Shown here piece after piece: positions 47,712 through 55,814 of a stretch of DNA of 64,000 nucleotides. Every line of letters starts with the position of its first letter. The stretch's first letter is position 1. Origin of the DNA: Ensifer sp. USDA 6670 (GTDB lineage: Bacteria > Pseudomonadota > Alphaproteobacteria > Rhizobiales > Rhizobiaceae); the NCBI GenBank assembly GCA_000421085.1, contig ATWE01000021.1, positions 1-64,000 on the forward strand, read 5' to 3'. The notes under the pieces are model-generated. The model ran no database searches. It saw nothing but the letters and a program-made list of their open reading frames with translations, and was not told where the DNA came from. A program made the translations under genes and the position numbers.

Positions 47712-50642
47712 CTACCATCCCTCTTCGAGCACCCTGGCCAGCATATCGGCGAAGAAATCGGCGCTCTCCCGGGCTAGGCAAAGCGGCGGTTTGATCTTCA
47801 GGACGTTCAGATGGTCTCCGGTCGGCTGCATTATGATGCCGAGATCGAGAAGGCGGTCGCAGATCGCCGCGGTTTCCTCGGTGGCTGGTTCGAGGGTTTC
47901 GCGGTCACGGACGAATTCGACGCCCAGGTAAAGCCCCATGCCGTGAACGGCGCCGACGAGAGGAAACCGGTTCCCAAGCGCCTCGAGCCGGGTCTTGAGA
48001 TGGGAGCCCACCGCGCGGGCATTTTCCTGCAGGGCGTCGTCGTGAAGAATGTCGAGGACGGTCATGCCGACGACGGAACTCACGGGGCTGCCGCCGGCGG
48101 AAGAAAAGAAATAGCCTTCCTTCTCCAGCGCATCGGCAATCTCGCGCCGGGTGATGACGGCGCCCAACGGATGGCCGTTGCCCATGCCTTTGGCGACGGT
48201 GACGATATCGGGCACAACGCCCTGTTGCTCGAACCCCCAGAAATGGTGGCCGAGCCGGCCGTAACCTACCTGCACCTCATCGGCGATGCAGACGCCGCTC
48301 CTCTCCCGGACCATGGCGTAGACCGCTTCCAGATAGCCGGAAGGCAACGGAATGCCGCCGGCATTGCCGTAGACCGGTTCCGCGATGAAGCCCGCGAGCT
48401 TCTCCCCCTTTTCGTCCAATTCCGCAAGCTTTCGAGACACGGCGTCCACATAGTCGCCCGTCGAATGCTCGCCGCGGAACGGGCCGCGATAGGTGTTCGG
48501 CGAGACGACGGGATGGACCCAGTCCGGACGGGTCGTCAGCGCCTGCGGGTTGTCGGCGATCGAGGTGGAAACGGCGTCGCTCGCGACCGTCCAGCCGTGA
48601 TAGGCCTCGAGCAGCGAGATCATATTGCGCGCTCCGGAATAGGCCCAGGCGAGCCGGATGGCGAGATCGTTCGCCTCCGATCCGCTGTTGACGAGAAAGA
48701 CAGTGTCGAGCCCTTCCGGCGCAAGCGCCGCAAGCCGCTCCGAAAACTCCGTCACGGCCGCATAGTGGAACCGCGAATTGGTGTTGAGCAGCGACCATTG
48801 CCGCCCGACGGCAGCCGACAGGCGCGGATGCCCGTGGCCCAAGAGGGTGACGTTGTTGACCATATCGAGATAGGCGCGCCCCTCGACGTCGAAAAGATGC
48901 TCCTTCCAGCCGCGCTCGATCTGCGGCGGCGTGCGGTAATAGTTCTTCTGCGGCCGGGCATAGTGCCGGCGGCGGCGCTCGAGAAGACCGGCGGCGTCCG
49001 GCAGGGCCGCGTCGCAATCGAAACCCAGGATCGGCGCGGGCGACGGGCAGAGCCGGCGCCATGCCTCCGACTGATGCGGCGCGGCGAAGGCGGGCGGGTC
49101 CACCTCCGGCGTAGTGCAAAGCTGGACGCGCATGAAGCCCAGGGCCGACGGATCGCCGGGCACCACGCCGATCCTTGCACCCGCCTCGAACGCGTCTTCG
49201 GTGAGGTCGGCTGCCTCGACGCCGTAAAGATGGAGATGGAGACCTTCGCCCGAGAAGATCAGCTTGCCGCCGCGCTGGTGGAGCCGGCCGGCAAAAGGCG
49301 CGTGCACGGCAGTCTGCCCATGCAGGCATAAATCCACGTGCAGGGCGAATGTCCGGGGGGAGCTCGCCTGCAGGAGCCTCGTTTCCGTCAGCCGGTACTC
49401 GCCATAGCGCGTGGCCGCGGCACCGGCCGCACGCGCCGCCGATTGCAGGAGCAGGGCTTCGGTGTCTTCGTAATGCCAGCGGTCGGCAGGAAGGTGCGGA
49501 CCGAGCGAGGAGAGATCGACGATGCCGATTTCCGAAGGGTCGAGCTCGGGCAGCAGCCTGCCGACCATCTCCGTCGGAGAAGGCTGTGGTGCCCTCTCCA
49601 CAGCCTCTGCGATCGCATGCTCCATGAGATCGAGAGGCACGGAAACGGCAACGTCGAAGATTTCCCGCTCATGCGCGGCATTGCCTTCGACATAAGTATT
49701 TTCGGGGTCGACCTCGAGTTGCTGCGCCGTGCTTGCCACGAGAACGCAGGCGCGCGCGACGATCAGCGGCCAGAGCGCCTTCAATTCCGCATCCGTCAAG
49801 GGGCAGACGGCATGGAACGCCTTCACCGCCGGCAGGATACGGAAGGGATCTCCGTCCGCATGATGCAGCAGCGATGCGCAGGTAACGGCAAGATCGGCAA
49901 CCACCCACCCTTTCAGCACGTCGCCGAAATCGATGACGCCGTCGGGGATGAGGCGCCCGCTCCTGTCCGCGCGGCTCACGACATTGTCGTCGGTGACGTC
50001 CTGATGGATCGCCTGCAGGCGCAGCTCCGGCATCAGCGGCTGAACCCTGCGCATGGCGCCGACCATCGCCTCGGCAATGCGCTTGCGCAGATCGACCTCG
50101 CTCATGGCCGAAAGCAGGTGAAGCGCAACCGGCCCCGCCCTTCTAAGGTCCCATTGCAGCTCCCGCTCCAGCCCCGGGTGATCGAAATCCCTGAGTGCGG
50201 CGGCCAATCGGCCTGCGACATCGCCGAGTGCCGCCACGCTTTCCACGGCCAGGTGCCTGCGGCGCGTCAGAGGCGTGCCGTCGAGATAGGTGAGCAAGCG
50301 GAAGTGATAGGTTTCCTCGCGAACGGCCGCGGCAACGATTTCCTCGCCGCTCAAGGCGGACACCACTTCGGGCACCTTCGGAGCATCGGGCTTGGTGACG
50401 ACATGCCGCAATGCGGCATTCTGGGCTTCGATCTCGACCCGCGCATATTCGGCACGCGCGATCTTCAGGACAAAGCGCCCCTCGCTTGTGTCGACGCGGT
50501 AGTTGCGATCCTGCTGGCTGCCGAGTTCGGTGAGATCGCCGGAAAGACCGTAATGTTGGGCCAGGATTGCCTGCGCCTCTTCGATCGACACGTCCGGTCT
50601 CGCAAGCTGCGTGCGGCGCTTCAGCAATTCGTCTTCCATCAT
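47712..50642 (-). CDS. APH-like kinase + degenerate M23-like domain + class III aminotransferase fusion protein (paralogue)
   Basis: 976 residues, paralogous along its whole length to the 1017-residue protein. Kinase part: HQD (213-215) with Asn220 and VIDFGD. PLP part from about residue 555 with NSGSEAN, ADEVQVGYG and Lys818 in TVAKGMGNGHP. The middle part (about 430-510) aligns to the M23-like domain, but the zinc His and HxH are gone (ALHVD for HLGLD, FMRVQL for HLHLQI), so it is not a metallopeptidase. It is 30 bases downstream of the hutC-like gene on the same strand and probably co-regulated with it. Start ATG 50642 or 50639. Confidence 0.87.
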   Translation of the reverse strand: MMEDELLKRRTQLARPDVSIEEAQAILAQHYGLSGDLTELGSQQDRNYRVDTSEGRFVLKIARAEYARVEIEAQNAALRHVVTKPDAPKVPEVVSALSGEEIVAAAVREETYHFRLLTYLDGTPLTRRRHLAVESVAALGDVAGRLAAALRDFDHPGLERELQWDLRRAGPVALHLLSAMSEVDLRKRIAEAMVGAMRRVQPLMPELRLQAIHQDVTDDNVVSRADRSGRLIPDGVIDFGDVLKGWVVADLAVTCASLLHHADGDPFRILPAVKAFHAVCPLTDAELKALWPLIVARACVLVASTAQQLEVDPENTYVEGNAAHEREIFDVAVSVPLDLMEHAIAEAVERAPQPSPTEMVGRLLPELDPSEIGIVDLSSLGPHLPADRWHYEDTEALLLQSAARAAGAAATRYGEYRLTETRLLQASSPRTFALHVDLCLHGQTAVHAPFAGRLHQRGGKLIFSGEGLHLHLYGVEAADLTEDAFEAGARIGVVPGDPSALGFMRVQLCTTPEVDPPAFAAPHQSEAWRRLCPSPAPILGFDCDAALPDAAGLLERRRRHYARPQKNYYRTPPQIERGWKEHLFDVEGRAYLDMVNNVTLLGHGHPRLSAAVGRQWSLLNTNSRFHYAAVTEFSERLAALAPEGLDTVFLVNSGSEANDLAIRLAWAYSGARNMISLLEAYHGWTVASDAVSTSIADNPQALTTRPDWVHPVVSPNTYRGPFRGEHSTGDYVDAVSRKLAELDEKGEKLAGFIAEPVYGNAGGIPLPSGYLEAVYAMVRERSGVCIADEVQVGYGRLGHHFWGFEQQGVVPDIVTVAKGMGNGHPLGAVITRREIADALEKEGYFFSSAGGSPVSSVVGMTVLDILHDDALQENARAVGSHLKTRLEALGNRFPLVGAVHGMGLYLGVEFVRDRETLEPATEETAAICDRLLDLGIIMQPTGDHLNVLKIKPPLCLARESADFFADMLARVLEEGW

Positions 50643-50672
50643 TTCATTCCCGTCTCTGCGATGGTGTCGTTC

Positions 50673-51416
50673 TTACTGCGAAACACCTTCCAGACGATAG
50701 CGCGTGCCCGGATAGGTGAGCCATGCGACCGTCACATTCGCAGCTTCCGACCAGGTCCGTCGACGGATCATCAGGCACGGTTCGCCGCGGCCGATCGAAA
50801 GGAGCTTGCATTCCCACGGCTTCGGCAGAACGGCTTCGACGATCTGCTCCGTCCGCGTGATCGGCGCCACCAACGTCAGATAGACGTTCGGGGTCATGCT
50901 GGTAAAATCCTGTTCCAGGTAATCGGGGCAGATTGCGGGATTGACGAAACGGTCCTCGATCTGGATGGGAACGTCGTTCTCCGCGTGGACGATGACCGAG
51001 TGAAAGATCCGCGCTTTCGTCGCAAGCCCGAGCGCCTCTGCGACCTCGGTGCTTGCCTGCTCCTCCTCAAGGAGCGTGATCCGCGAGGTATGCCTGTGGC
51101 CGCGCTCGCGAATCTCGTCGGCGATATTGCGCACCTCGAGAAGGGCCGTGCTGCCCTTATGGGCAGCCACGAAGGACCCTACCCCCTGGACCCGGGTGAT
51201 CGCTCCCTCGCTCGCCAGTTCGCGAAGTGCGCGATTGGCGGTCATCCGGCTGACGCCGAGATCGGCGACGATCTCGTTTTCGGATGGTATGCGATGCTGC
51301 GGCGGCCATTCGCCGCTCTCGATGCGGCTGCGGATGAACTGCTTGACCGCTTCATAGCGCGGCACCGGCCCGTCGTCGAAAACCGCCCTGTCGCTCTTGC
51401 GCCCCAATACCGCCAT
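50673..51416 (-). CDS. hutC: GntR/HutC-family repressor
   Basis: 247 residues. N-terminal GntR winged helix (PRYEAVKQFIRSRIESGEWPPQHRIPSENEIVADLGVSRMTANRALREL) and C-terminal UTRA domain (ALLEVRNIADEIRERGHRHTS, IQIEDRFVNP, MIRRRTWS) match HutC, the urocanate-responsive repressor of histidine utilisation. It is divergent from hutF, and on its own strand precedes the second fusion protein. ATG 51416 (MAVLGRKS) gives the usual length. The induction signal is inferred from the family. Confidence 0.9.
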   Translation of the reverse strand: MAVLGRKSDRAVFDDGPVPRYEAVKQFIRSRIESGEWPPQHRIPSENEIVADLGVSRMTANRALRELASEGAITRVQGVGSFVAAHKGSTALLEVRNIADEIRERGHRHTSRITLLEEEQASTEVAEALGLATKARIFHSVIVHAENDVPIQIEDRFVNPAICPDYLEQDFTSMTPNVYLTLVAPITRTEQIVEAVLPKPWECKLLSIGRGEPCLMIRRRTWSEAANVTVAWLTYPGTRYRLEGVSQ

Positions 51417-51484
51417 GCGATGCTCCGTTGCGGCCGGGCGCCGCCGGCCCGGCAAATCAGCGATTGTTTTCCTTTATTTCCAAC

Positions 51485-51524
51485 TTGCGCGCCACAAGAA
51501 AATATCTATAGTTCCATATACAAC
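51485..51524 (+). promoter_or_regulatory. hutF promoter and candidate HutC operator
   Basis: TTGCGC (51485-51490), 16 bases, TATAGT (51507-51512) gives a plausible sigma-70 promoter toward hutF. Overlapping the start region is GTTCCATATACAAC (51511-51524), an imperfect palindrome around ATAT, similar in spirit to the TGTATATACA-type HutC operators of Pseudomonas. It lies between the divergent hutC and hutF genes. Confidence 0.45.
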
Positions 51525-51544
51525 CACGTACAGGAACGGCTCTC

Positions 51545-52930
51545 ATGACAGCTTCGTCCGCTCATCGACTGTTTGCCGAACAGGCGCTGCTGCCGACCGG
51601 TTGGTCCGAGAACGTCGCGATCTCCGTCGACGCGGCGGGACGCATTCTCGCGGTGGAAGCAGAGCAATCGAAGGCGCCGGGCGACGAGCATCTATCCGGA
51701 CCCGTCGTGCCGGCGATGGCCAACCTGCATTCCCACGCCTTCCAGCGTGCGATGGCCGGCCTGGCGGAAGTGGCCGGAACAGGCAACGACAGCTTCTGGA
51801 CCTGGCGGGAGGAGATGTATCGCACCGTCGGTCTGGTCGACCCGGACGATCTCGAGGCAATCGCCGCCAAGCTCTATGTCGAAATGCTGAAGGGCGGCTT
51901 CGGCCGTGTGGTCGAGTTCCACTACCTTCATCATCAGCTCGACGGCACGCCCTATGCGGACCCGGCAGAAATGTCGCTGCGGATACTGAAGGCCGCGCAG
52001 ACGAGCGGCATCTGCCTCACCCATCTGCCGGTCTTCTACGCCCATGCCAATTTCGGCGGAGCTACGCCGAGCGCGGGGCAGCGCCCCTTTCTTCACGATC
52101 CGGACCGCTTTCTCGCACTGCTCGAGCGGCTCTCGCCCGCTTGCAATGCGACAGGCGCGAGGCTTGGCTATGCCATCCATTCGCTGCGGGCGGCGACGCC
52201 GGAGGAAATGCGCGTGATTCTGCAATCGTCGCCCCTCACCGGCCCCATCCACATCCATGTCGCCGAGCAACCCCGCGAAGTGGAGGATTGCCTGGCCTGG
52301 AGCGGTCGGCGCCCGGTCGAATGGCTCCTCGACAACATGCCGGTGGACGAGCGCTGGTGCGCGATCCACGCGACGCACATGACGCCCGACGAGACGAGAC
52401 GGCTCGGCCATTCGGGAGCGGTCGCCGGTCTTTGCCCCGCGACCGAAGCCAATCTCGGCGACGGAATTTTTCCCGCGGTCGATTTTCTTGCGGCAGGCGG
52501 TCGCTTCGGCATCGGCACCGACAGCCATGTCGCGACAAGCGTCGCGGAAGAGCTGCGGCTCCTCGAATACGGCCAGCGCCTGCGCGACCGCAGGCGCAAC
52601 CGGCTCGCGGCGCCGGGCGCCTCCGTCGGCAGGACGATCTTCGATGCGGCGCTTGCAGGCGGCGCCCGAGCGGCCGGACAGGCCGCCGGATCGGAAGAGC
52701 CGGGCATTCGCGTCGGCGCCATTGCGGACCTCGTCGTTCTCGACGGCTCCAACCCCTTTATCGCCGCAGCAAGCGGCAACCAGATTCTCGACCGCTGGCT
52801 CTTCGCGCTCGGCGGGGATACCGTTCGCGACGTCATGATCGCGGGCGAATGGAAGATCCGTAACGGACGACATGACCGGGAGGAAGACATCGACCGCGCC
52901 TTCGCGCGCGTTCTGAACAAGCTCAAATAG
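51545..52930 (+). CDS. hutF: Formimidoylglutamate deiminase
   Basis: 461 residues of the amidohydrolase superfamily. The metal ligands His62 and His64 are in NLHSHAFQRAMAG, which is diagnostic of HutF. Further on are HLPVFYAHANFGGA, HIHVAEQ, HATHM and FGIGTDSHVA, with the last Asp ligand. It converts N-formimino-L-glutamate to N-formyl-L-glutamate and ammonia, the step used in organisms with the five-enzyme hut pathway. hutU, hutI and hutG are not in this window. AGGAA lies 8 bases before the ATG. First gene of the hutF-X-W-V cluster. Confidence 0.94.
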   Translation: MTASSAHRLFAEQALLPTGWSENVAISVDAAGRILAVEAEQSKAPGDEHLSGPVVPAMANLHSHAFQRAMAGLAEVAGTGNDSFWTWREEMYRTVGLVDPDDLEAIAAKLYVEMLKGGFGRVVEFHYLHHQLDGTPYADPAEMSLRILKAAQTSGICLTHLPVFYAHANFGGATPSAGQRPFLHDPDRFLALLERLSPACNATGARLGYAIHSLRAATPEEMRVILQSSPLTGPIHIHVAEQPREVEDCLAWSGRRPVEWLLDNMPVDERWCAIHATHMTPDETRRLGHSGAVAGLCPATEANLGDGIFPAVDFLAAGGRFGIGTDSHVATSVAEELRLLEYGQRLRDRRRNRLAAPGASVGRTIFDAALAGGARAAGQAAGSEEPGIRVGAIADLVVLDGSNPFIAAASGNQILDRWLFALGGDTVRDVMIAGEWKIRNGRHDREEDIDRAFARVLNKLK

Positions 52931-52964
52931 CAATCGAATCGCGATTTAAAAAAGGGGAATGCGC

Positions 52965-53999
52965 ATGTCGATCAGCACAATGAGACTCACCTTCGCTGCA
53001 GCCGGCCTGATGCTGGCGGCTTCCGCGAGCGGCGCCAATGCTTCCTATTGCGGCGACGGCAAGACCGTGACCTTCGCCGGCATCGACTGGGAAAGCGGCG
53101 CCTTCATCACCGAGGTCATGAAGACTATCCTTTCCAAGGGATACGACTGCCAGGTCGATTCGATCCCCGGCAATTCGGTGACTCTCGAACAGGCAACCGC
53201 CAACAACGACGTGCAGATTTTCGCCGAGGAATGGCTCGGCCGTTCGGACGTCTGGAACAAGGCGGTGGAAGAAAAGAAGGTGGTGGCCGTCGGCAAGACC
53301 TTCGTAGGTGCCAGCGAAGGCTGGTTCGTGCCGGACTACGTCGTCCACGGCGATCCCGCTCGCAATATCGAAGCCAAGGCGCCGGATCTGAAAAGCGTAT
53401 CACAGCTTACCGATCCGAAGATCGCCGGGATCTTCGCCGATCCGGAGGAGCCATCCAAAGGCCGCTTCCTCAACTGCCCCTCCGGCTGGACCTGCGAGGG
53501 CGTGAGCACTGCCAAGCTCGAGGCCTACAAGCTGGGTGAGACCTATGTCAACTTCCGCCCCGGAACGGGGACGGCGCTCGACGCGGCGATTACCTCTGCC
53601 TATCTCCAGGGCGAGCCGATCCTCTTCTATTACTGGTCGCCGACCGCGATCATGGGGAAATTCAAGCTGATCCAGCTCGAAGAGCCGGCCTATAACGAAG
53701 CCTGCTGGAAAGAACTGAGCAGCGCCAACGGCAAACGTGACGAAGGCTGCGCCTTTCCCTCCGTTGACGTGGCCTATGGCGTGAACAGCACCTTCGCTTC
53801 CGAAGCTCCGGAAATCGTCGAGATCCTGGAAAAGGCAACATTCCCGCTCGATGAGGTCAACGCCAGCCTCGCCTATATGGCCGACAACAAGGTCGACGCC
53901 ACGGCGGCCGCCGCCGAATTCCTGAAAACCAAAGGCGACATCTGGAGCAAGTGGGTCTCGGACGAGGCGCGCGGCAAGATCGAAGCCGGTCTCAAGTAA
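52965..53999 (+). CDS. hutX: Histidine/betaine ABC transporter substrate-binding protein
   Basis: 344 residues with a signal peptide ending ASGANA and a ProX/OpuAC-type domain (TVTFAGIDWESGAFITEVMKTILSKGYDCQVDSIPGNS, TWG-like VQIFAEEWLG). It closely follows the HutX of the S. meliloti HutXWV transporter, which takes up histidine, proline and betaines. ATG 52965 is chosen over 52959, because AGGGG would be only one base from the latter. A GC-rich hairpin separates it from hutW. Confidence 0.9.
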   Translation: MSISTMRLTFAAAGLMLAASASGANASYCGDGKTVTFAGIDWESGAFITEVMKTILSKGYDCQVDSIPGNSVTLEQATANNDVQIFAEEWLGRSDVWNKAVEEKKVVAVGKTFVGASEGWFVPDYVVHGDPARNIEAKAPDLKSVSQLTDPKIAGIFADPEEPSKGRFLNCPSGWTCEGVSTAKLEAYKLGETYVNFRPGTGTALDAAITSAYLQGEPILFYYWSPTAIMGKFKLIQLEEPAYNEACWKELSSANGKRDEGCAFPSVDVAYGVNSTFASEAPEIVEILEKATFPLDEVNASLAYMADNKVDATAAAAEFLKTKGDIWSKWVSDEARGKIEAGLK

Positions 54000-54027
54000 C
54001 GGCGGCCCCTTTCCGGCCGGCAATCGC

Positions 54028-54055
54028 CAGCGCCCCCCTATCAGGCGGGGCGCTG
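54028..54055 (+). other. Intercistronic hairpin between hutX and hutW
   Basis: CAGCGCCCC (54028-54036) pairs with GGGGCGCTG (54047-54055), 9 perfect GC-rich pairs, 28 bases after the hutX stop and with no T tract. Such stems after binding-protein genes protect the upstream mRNA and lower downstream expression, giving more binding protein than permease. Confidence 0.6.
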
Positions 54056-54136
54056 CGATCGTAGGCAAAAGGCTGCTTCCCCGGGCCAGGAGGGTCTCGG
54101 CGTCCCGCCGCCCGCCTGAACAAGGAACGATATCCG

Positions 54137-54994
54137 ATGTTTCCGGACTCTCTCAATCTCTCGATCCGCGCGCCGGTGAACGACTTCATCCAGGCCCTCG
54201 TCACCAATTACGGCTGGGTCTTCAAGGCGATCAGCGGCGTCATCCTGAAGGCCGTTCTGTTCATCGAATGGATCCTGCGCGGCCTGCCCTGGTGGCTCGT
54301 CATTCTCGCCTTCATGGCGCTTGCTTGGCGGAGTTCGCGGCGCTGGTCGCTGACGCTGGCCGTGGGCGCGCTGCTGGTTGCCGTCGGCGTCCTCGGACTC
54401 TGGGATCTGACGATGCAGACGCTCGCCCTGATGCTGATGGCGACCATCGTCTCGGTGGTGATCGGCGTGCCTATGGGGATTCTCGTTGCGAAGAGCCGCG
54501 TCGTCCGCAACATCACCCTGCCGGTGCTCGATGTCATGCAGACCATGCCGAGCTTCGTCTATCTCATCCCGGCGCTGATGCTGTTCGGGCTCGGCAAGGT
54601 CCCGGCAATCCTGGCCACCATCATCTACGCCGTCCCGCCGCTGATCCGGCTCACCGACCTCGGCATCCGCCAGGTCGACGCGGAAGTCGTCGAAGCTGCG
54701 ACGGCGTTCGGCGGCAGCCCGGGACAGATTCTCTTCGGCGTCGAACTGCCCCTTGCGACGCCGACGATCATGGCCGGCCTCAACCAGACGATCATGATGG
54801 CGCTGTCGATGGTCGTCGTCGCCTCGATGATCGGCGCGCGCGGCCTGGGCGAACAGGTGCTGAACGGCATTCAGACGCTCGACGTCGGCAAGGGCCTCGA
54901 AGCCGGCATCGGCATCGTCATTCTCGCGGTCGTGCTCGACCGCATCACGCAAGGCTTCGGCAAGCCCCGGACGGAGGACGCCCGCAATGGCTGA
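54137..54994 (+). CDS. hutW: Histidine/betaine ABC transporter permease
   Basis: 285 residues, ProW/OpuAB-type permease with about six membrane segments. The cytoplasmic EAA-like loop at DAEVVEAATAFGGSPGQILFGVELPLATPTIMAGLNQ is preceded by VMQTMPSFVYLIPALMLFGLG. It forms the membrane channel for HutX and HutV. An 8-base overlap with hutV means coupled translation. ATG 54137 follows AAGGAACGATATCCG. Confidence 0.93.
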   Translation: MFPDSLNLSIRAPVNDFIQALVTNYGWVFKAISGVILKAVLFIEWILRGLPWWLVILAFMALAWRSSRRWSLTLAVGALLVAVGVLGLWDLTMQTLALMLMATIVSVVIGVPMGILVAKSRVVRNITLPVLDVMQTMPSFVYLIPALMLFGLGKVPAILATIIYAVPPLIRLTDLGIRQVDAEVVEAATAFGGSPGQILFGVELPLATPTIMAGLNQTIMMALSMVVVASMIGARGLGEQVLNGIQTLDVGKGLEAGIGIVILAVVLDRITQGFGKPRTEDARNG

Positions 54995-55814
54995 TATAGA
55001 GATCCGGAACGTCTACAAGATATTCGGGCATGACGCCAAGAAGGCGCTCGCCATGGTCAAGGACGGCCTCGATAAAGCCGACATCCTCTCCAGGTCCGGC
55101 TGCAGCGTGGGCCTCAACGATGTCAGCCTGAAGATCGGCGCCGGAAAGATCTTCGTGATCATGGGGCTTTCCGGATCGGGCAAGTCGACGCTGGTGCGCC
55201 ACATCAACCGGCTTATCGAACCGACGAGCGGCGAGGTCCTCTTCGACGGCAACAATATCCTCGACCTCGGTGCGAAGGCGCTGCGTGCATTTCGCATGCG
55301 ACGCGTCAGCATGGTCTTCCAGAGCTTTGCCCTGATGCCGCACCGGACCGTGCTTCAGAATGTCGTCTACGGCCAGCGCGTGCGCGGCGTGTCGAAGGAC
55401 GATGCCCGCGAAATCGGCATGAAATGGATCGAAACGGTGGGCCTCTCCGGTTACGACGCGAAATTTCCCCATCAGCTCTCGGGCGGCATGAAGCAGCGCG
55501 TCGGCCTTGCACGAGCGCTCGCTGCCGACACGGATGTGATCCTGATGGACGAGGCTTTCAGTGCCCTTGACCCGCTGATCCGCGGCGACATGCAGGACCA
55601 ATTGCTGCAACTTCAGCGGAATCTTGCAAAGACCATCGTCTTCATCACCCATGATCTCGACGAGGCCCTGCGCATCGGGTCGGAGATCGCGATCCTGAGG
55701 GACGGTCAGGTCGTTCAGGTCGGCACACCGAACGATATTCTCGATAACCCTGCCAACGACTATGTTGCCCGGTTCGTCCAGCGCCGGCACGAAAGGCCGG
55801 AGACCCATGGGTGA
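54987..55814 (+). CDS. hutV: Histidine/betaine ABC transporter ATP-binding protein
   Basis: 275 residues. Walker A GLSGSGKST (60-68), Q-loop VFQSFALMPH, signature LSGGMKQRVGLARAL, Walker B VILMDEAFSALDP and H-loop ITHD. The N-terminal YKIFG wording is that of the ProV/OpuA/HutV glycine-betaine group. Unlike ProV it has no C-terminal CBS pair, so osmotic gating through CBS is absent. Overlaps hutW by 8 bases and the next gene by 8 bases. Confidence 0.93.
   Translation: MADIEIRNVYKIFGHDAKKALAMVKDGLDKADILSRSGCSVGLNDVSLKIGAGKIFVIMGLSGSGKSTLVRHINRLIEPTSGEVLFDGNNILDLGAKALRAFRMRRVSMVFQSFALMPHRTVLQNVVYGQRVRGVSKDDAREIGMKWIETVGLSGYDAKFPHQLSGGMKQRVGLARALAADTDVILMDEAFSALDPLIRGDMQDQLLQLQRNLAKTIVFITHDLDEALRIGSEIAILRDGQVVQVGTPNDILDNPANDYVARFVQRRHERPETHG

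Noticed and set aside
47811..49331. 506-codon plus-strand frame opposite the aminotransferase domain
   Set aside because: Antisense shadow; the minus strand carries the PLP-lysine motif and conserved domains.
49338..51548. 736-codon plus-strand frame across the second fusion gene and hutC
   Set aside because: It runs antisense through two well-supported genes and has no ribosome site or recognisable domain.
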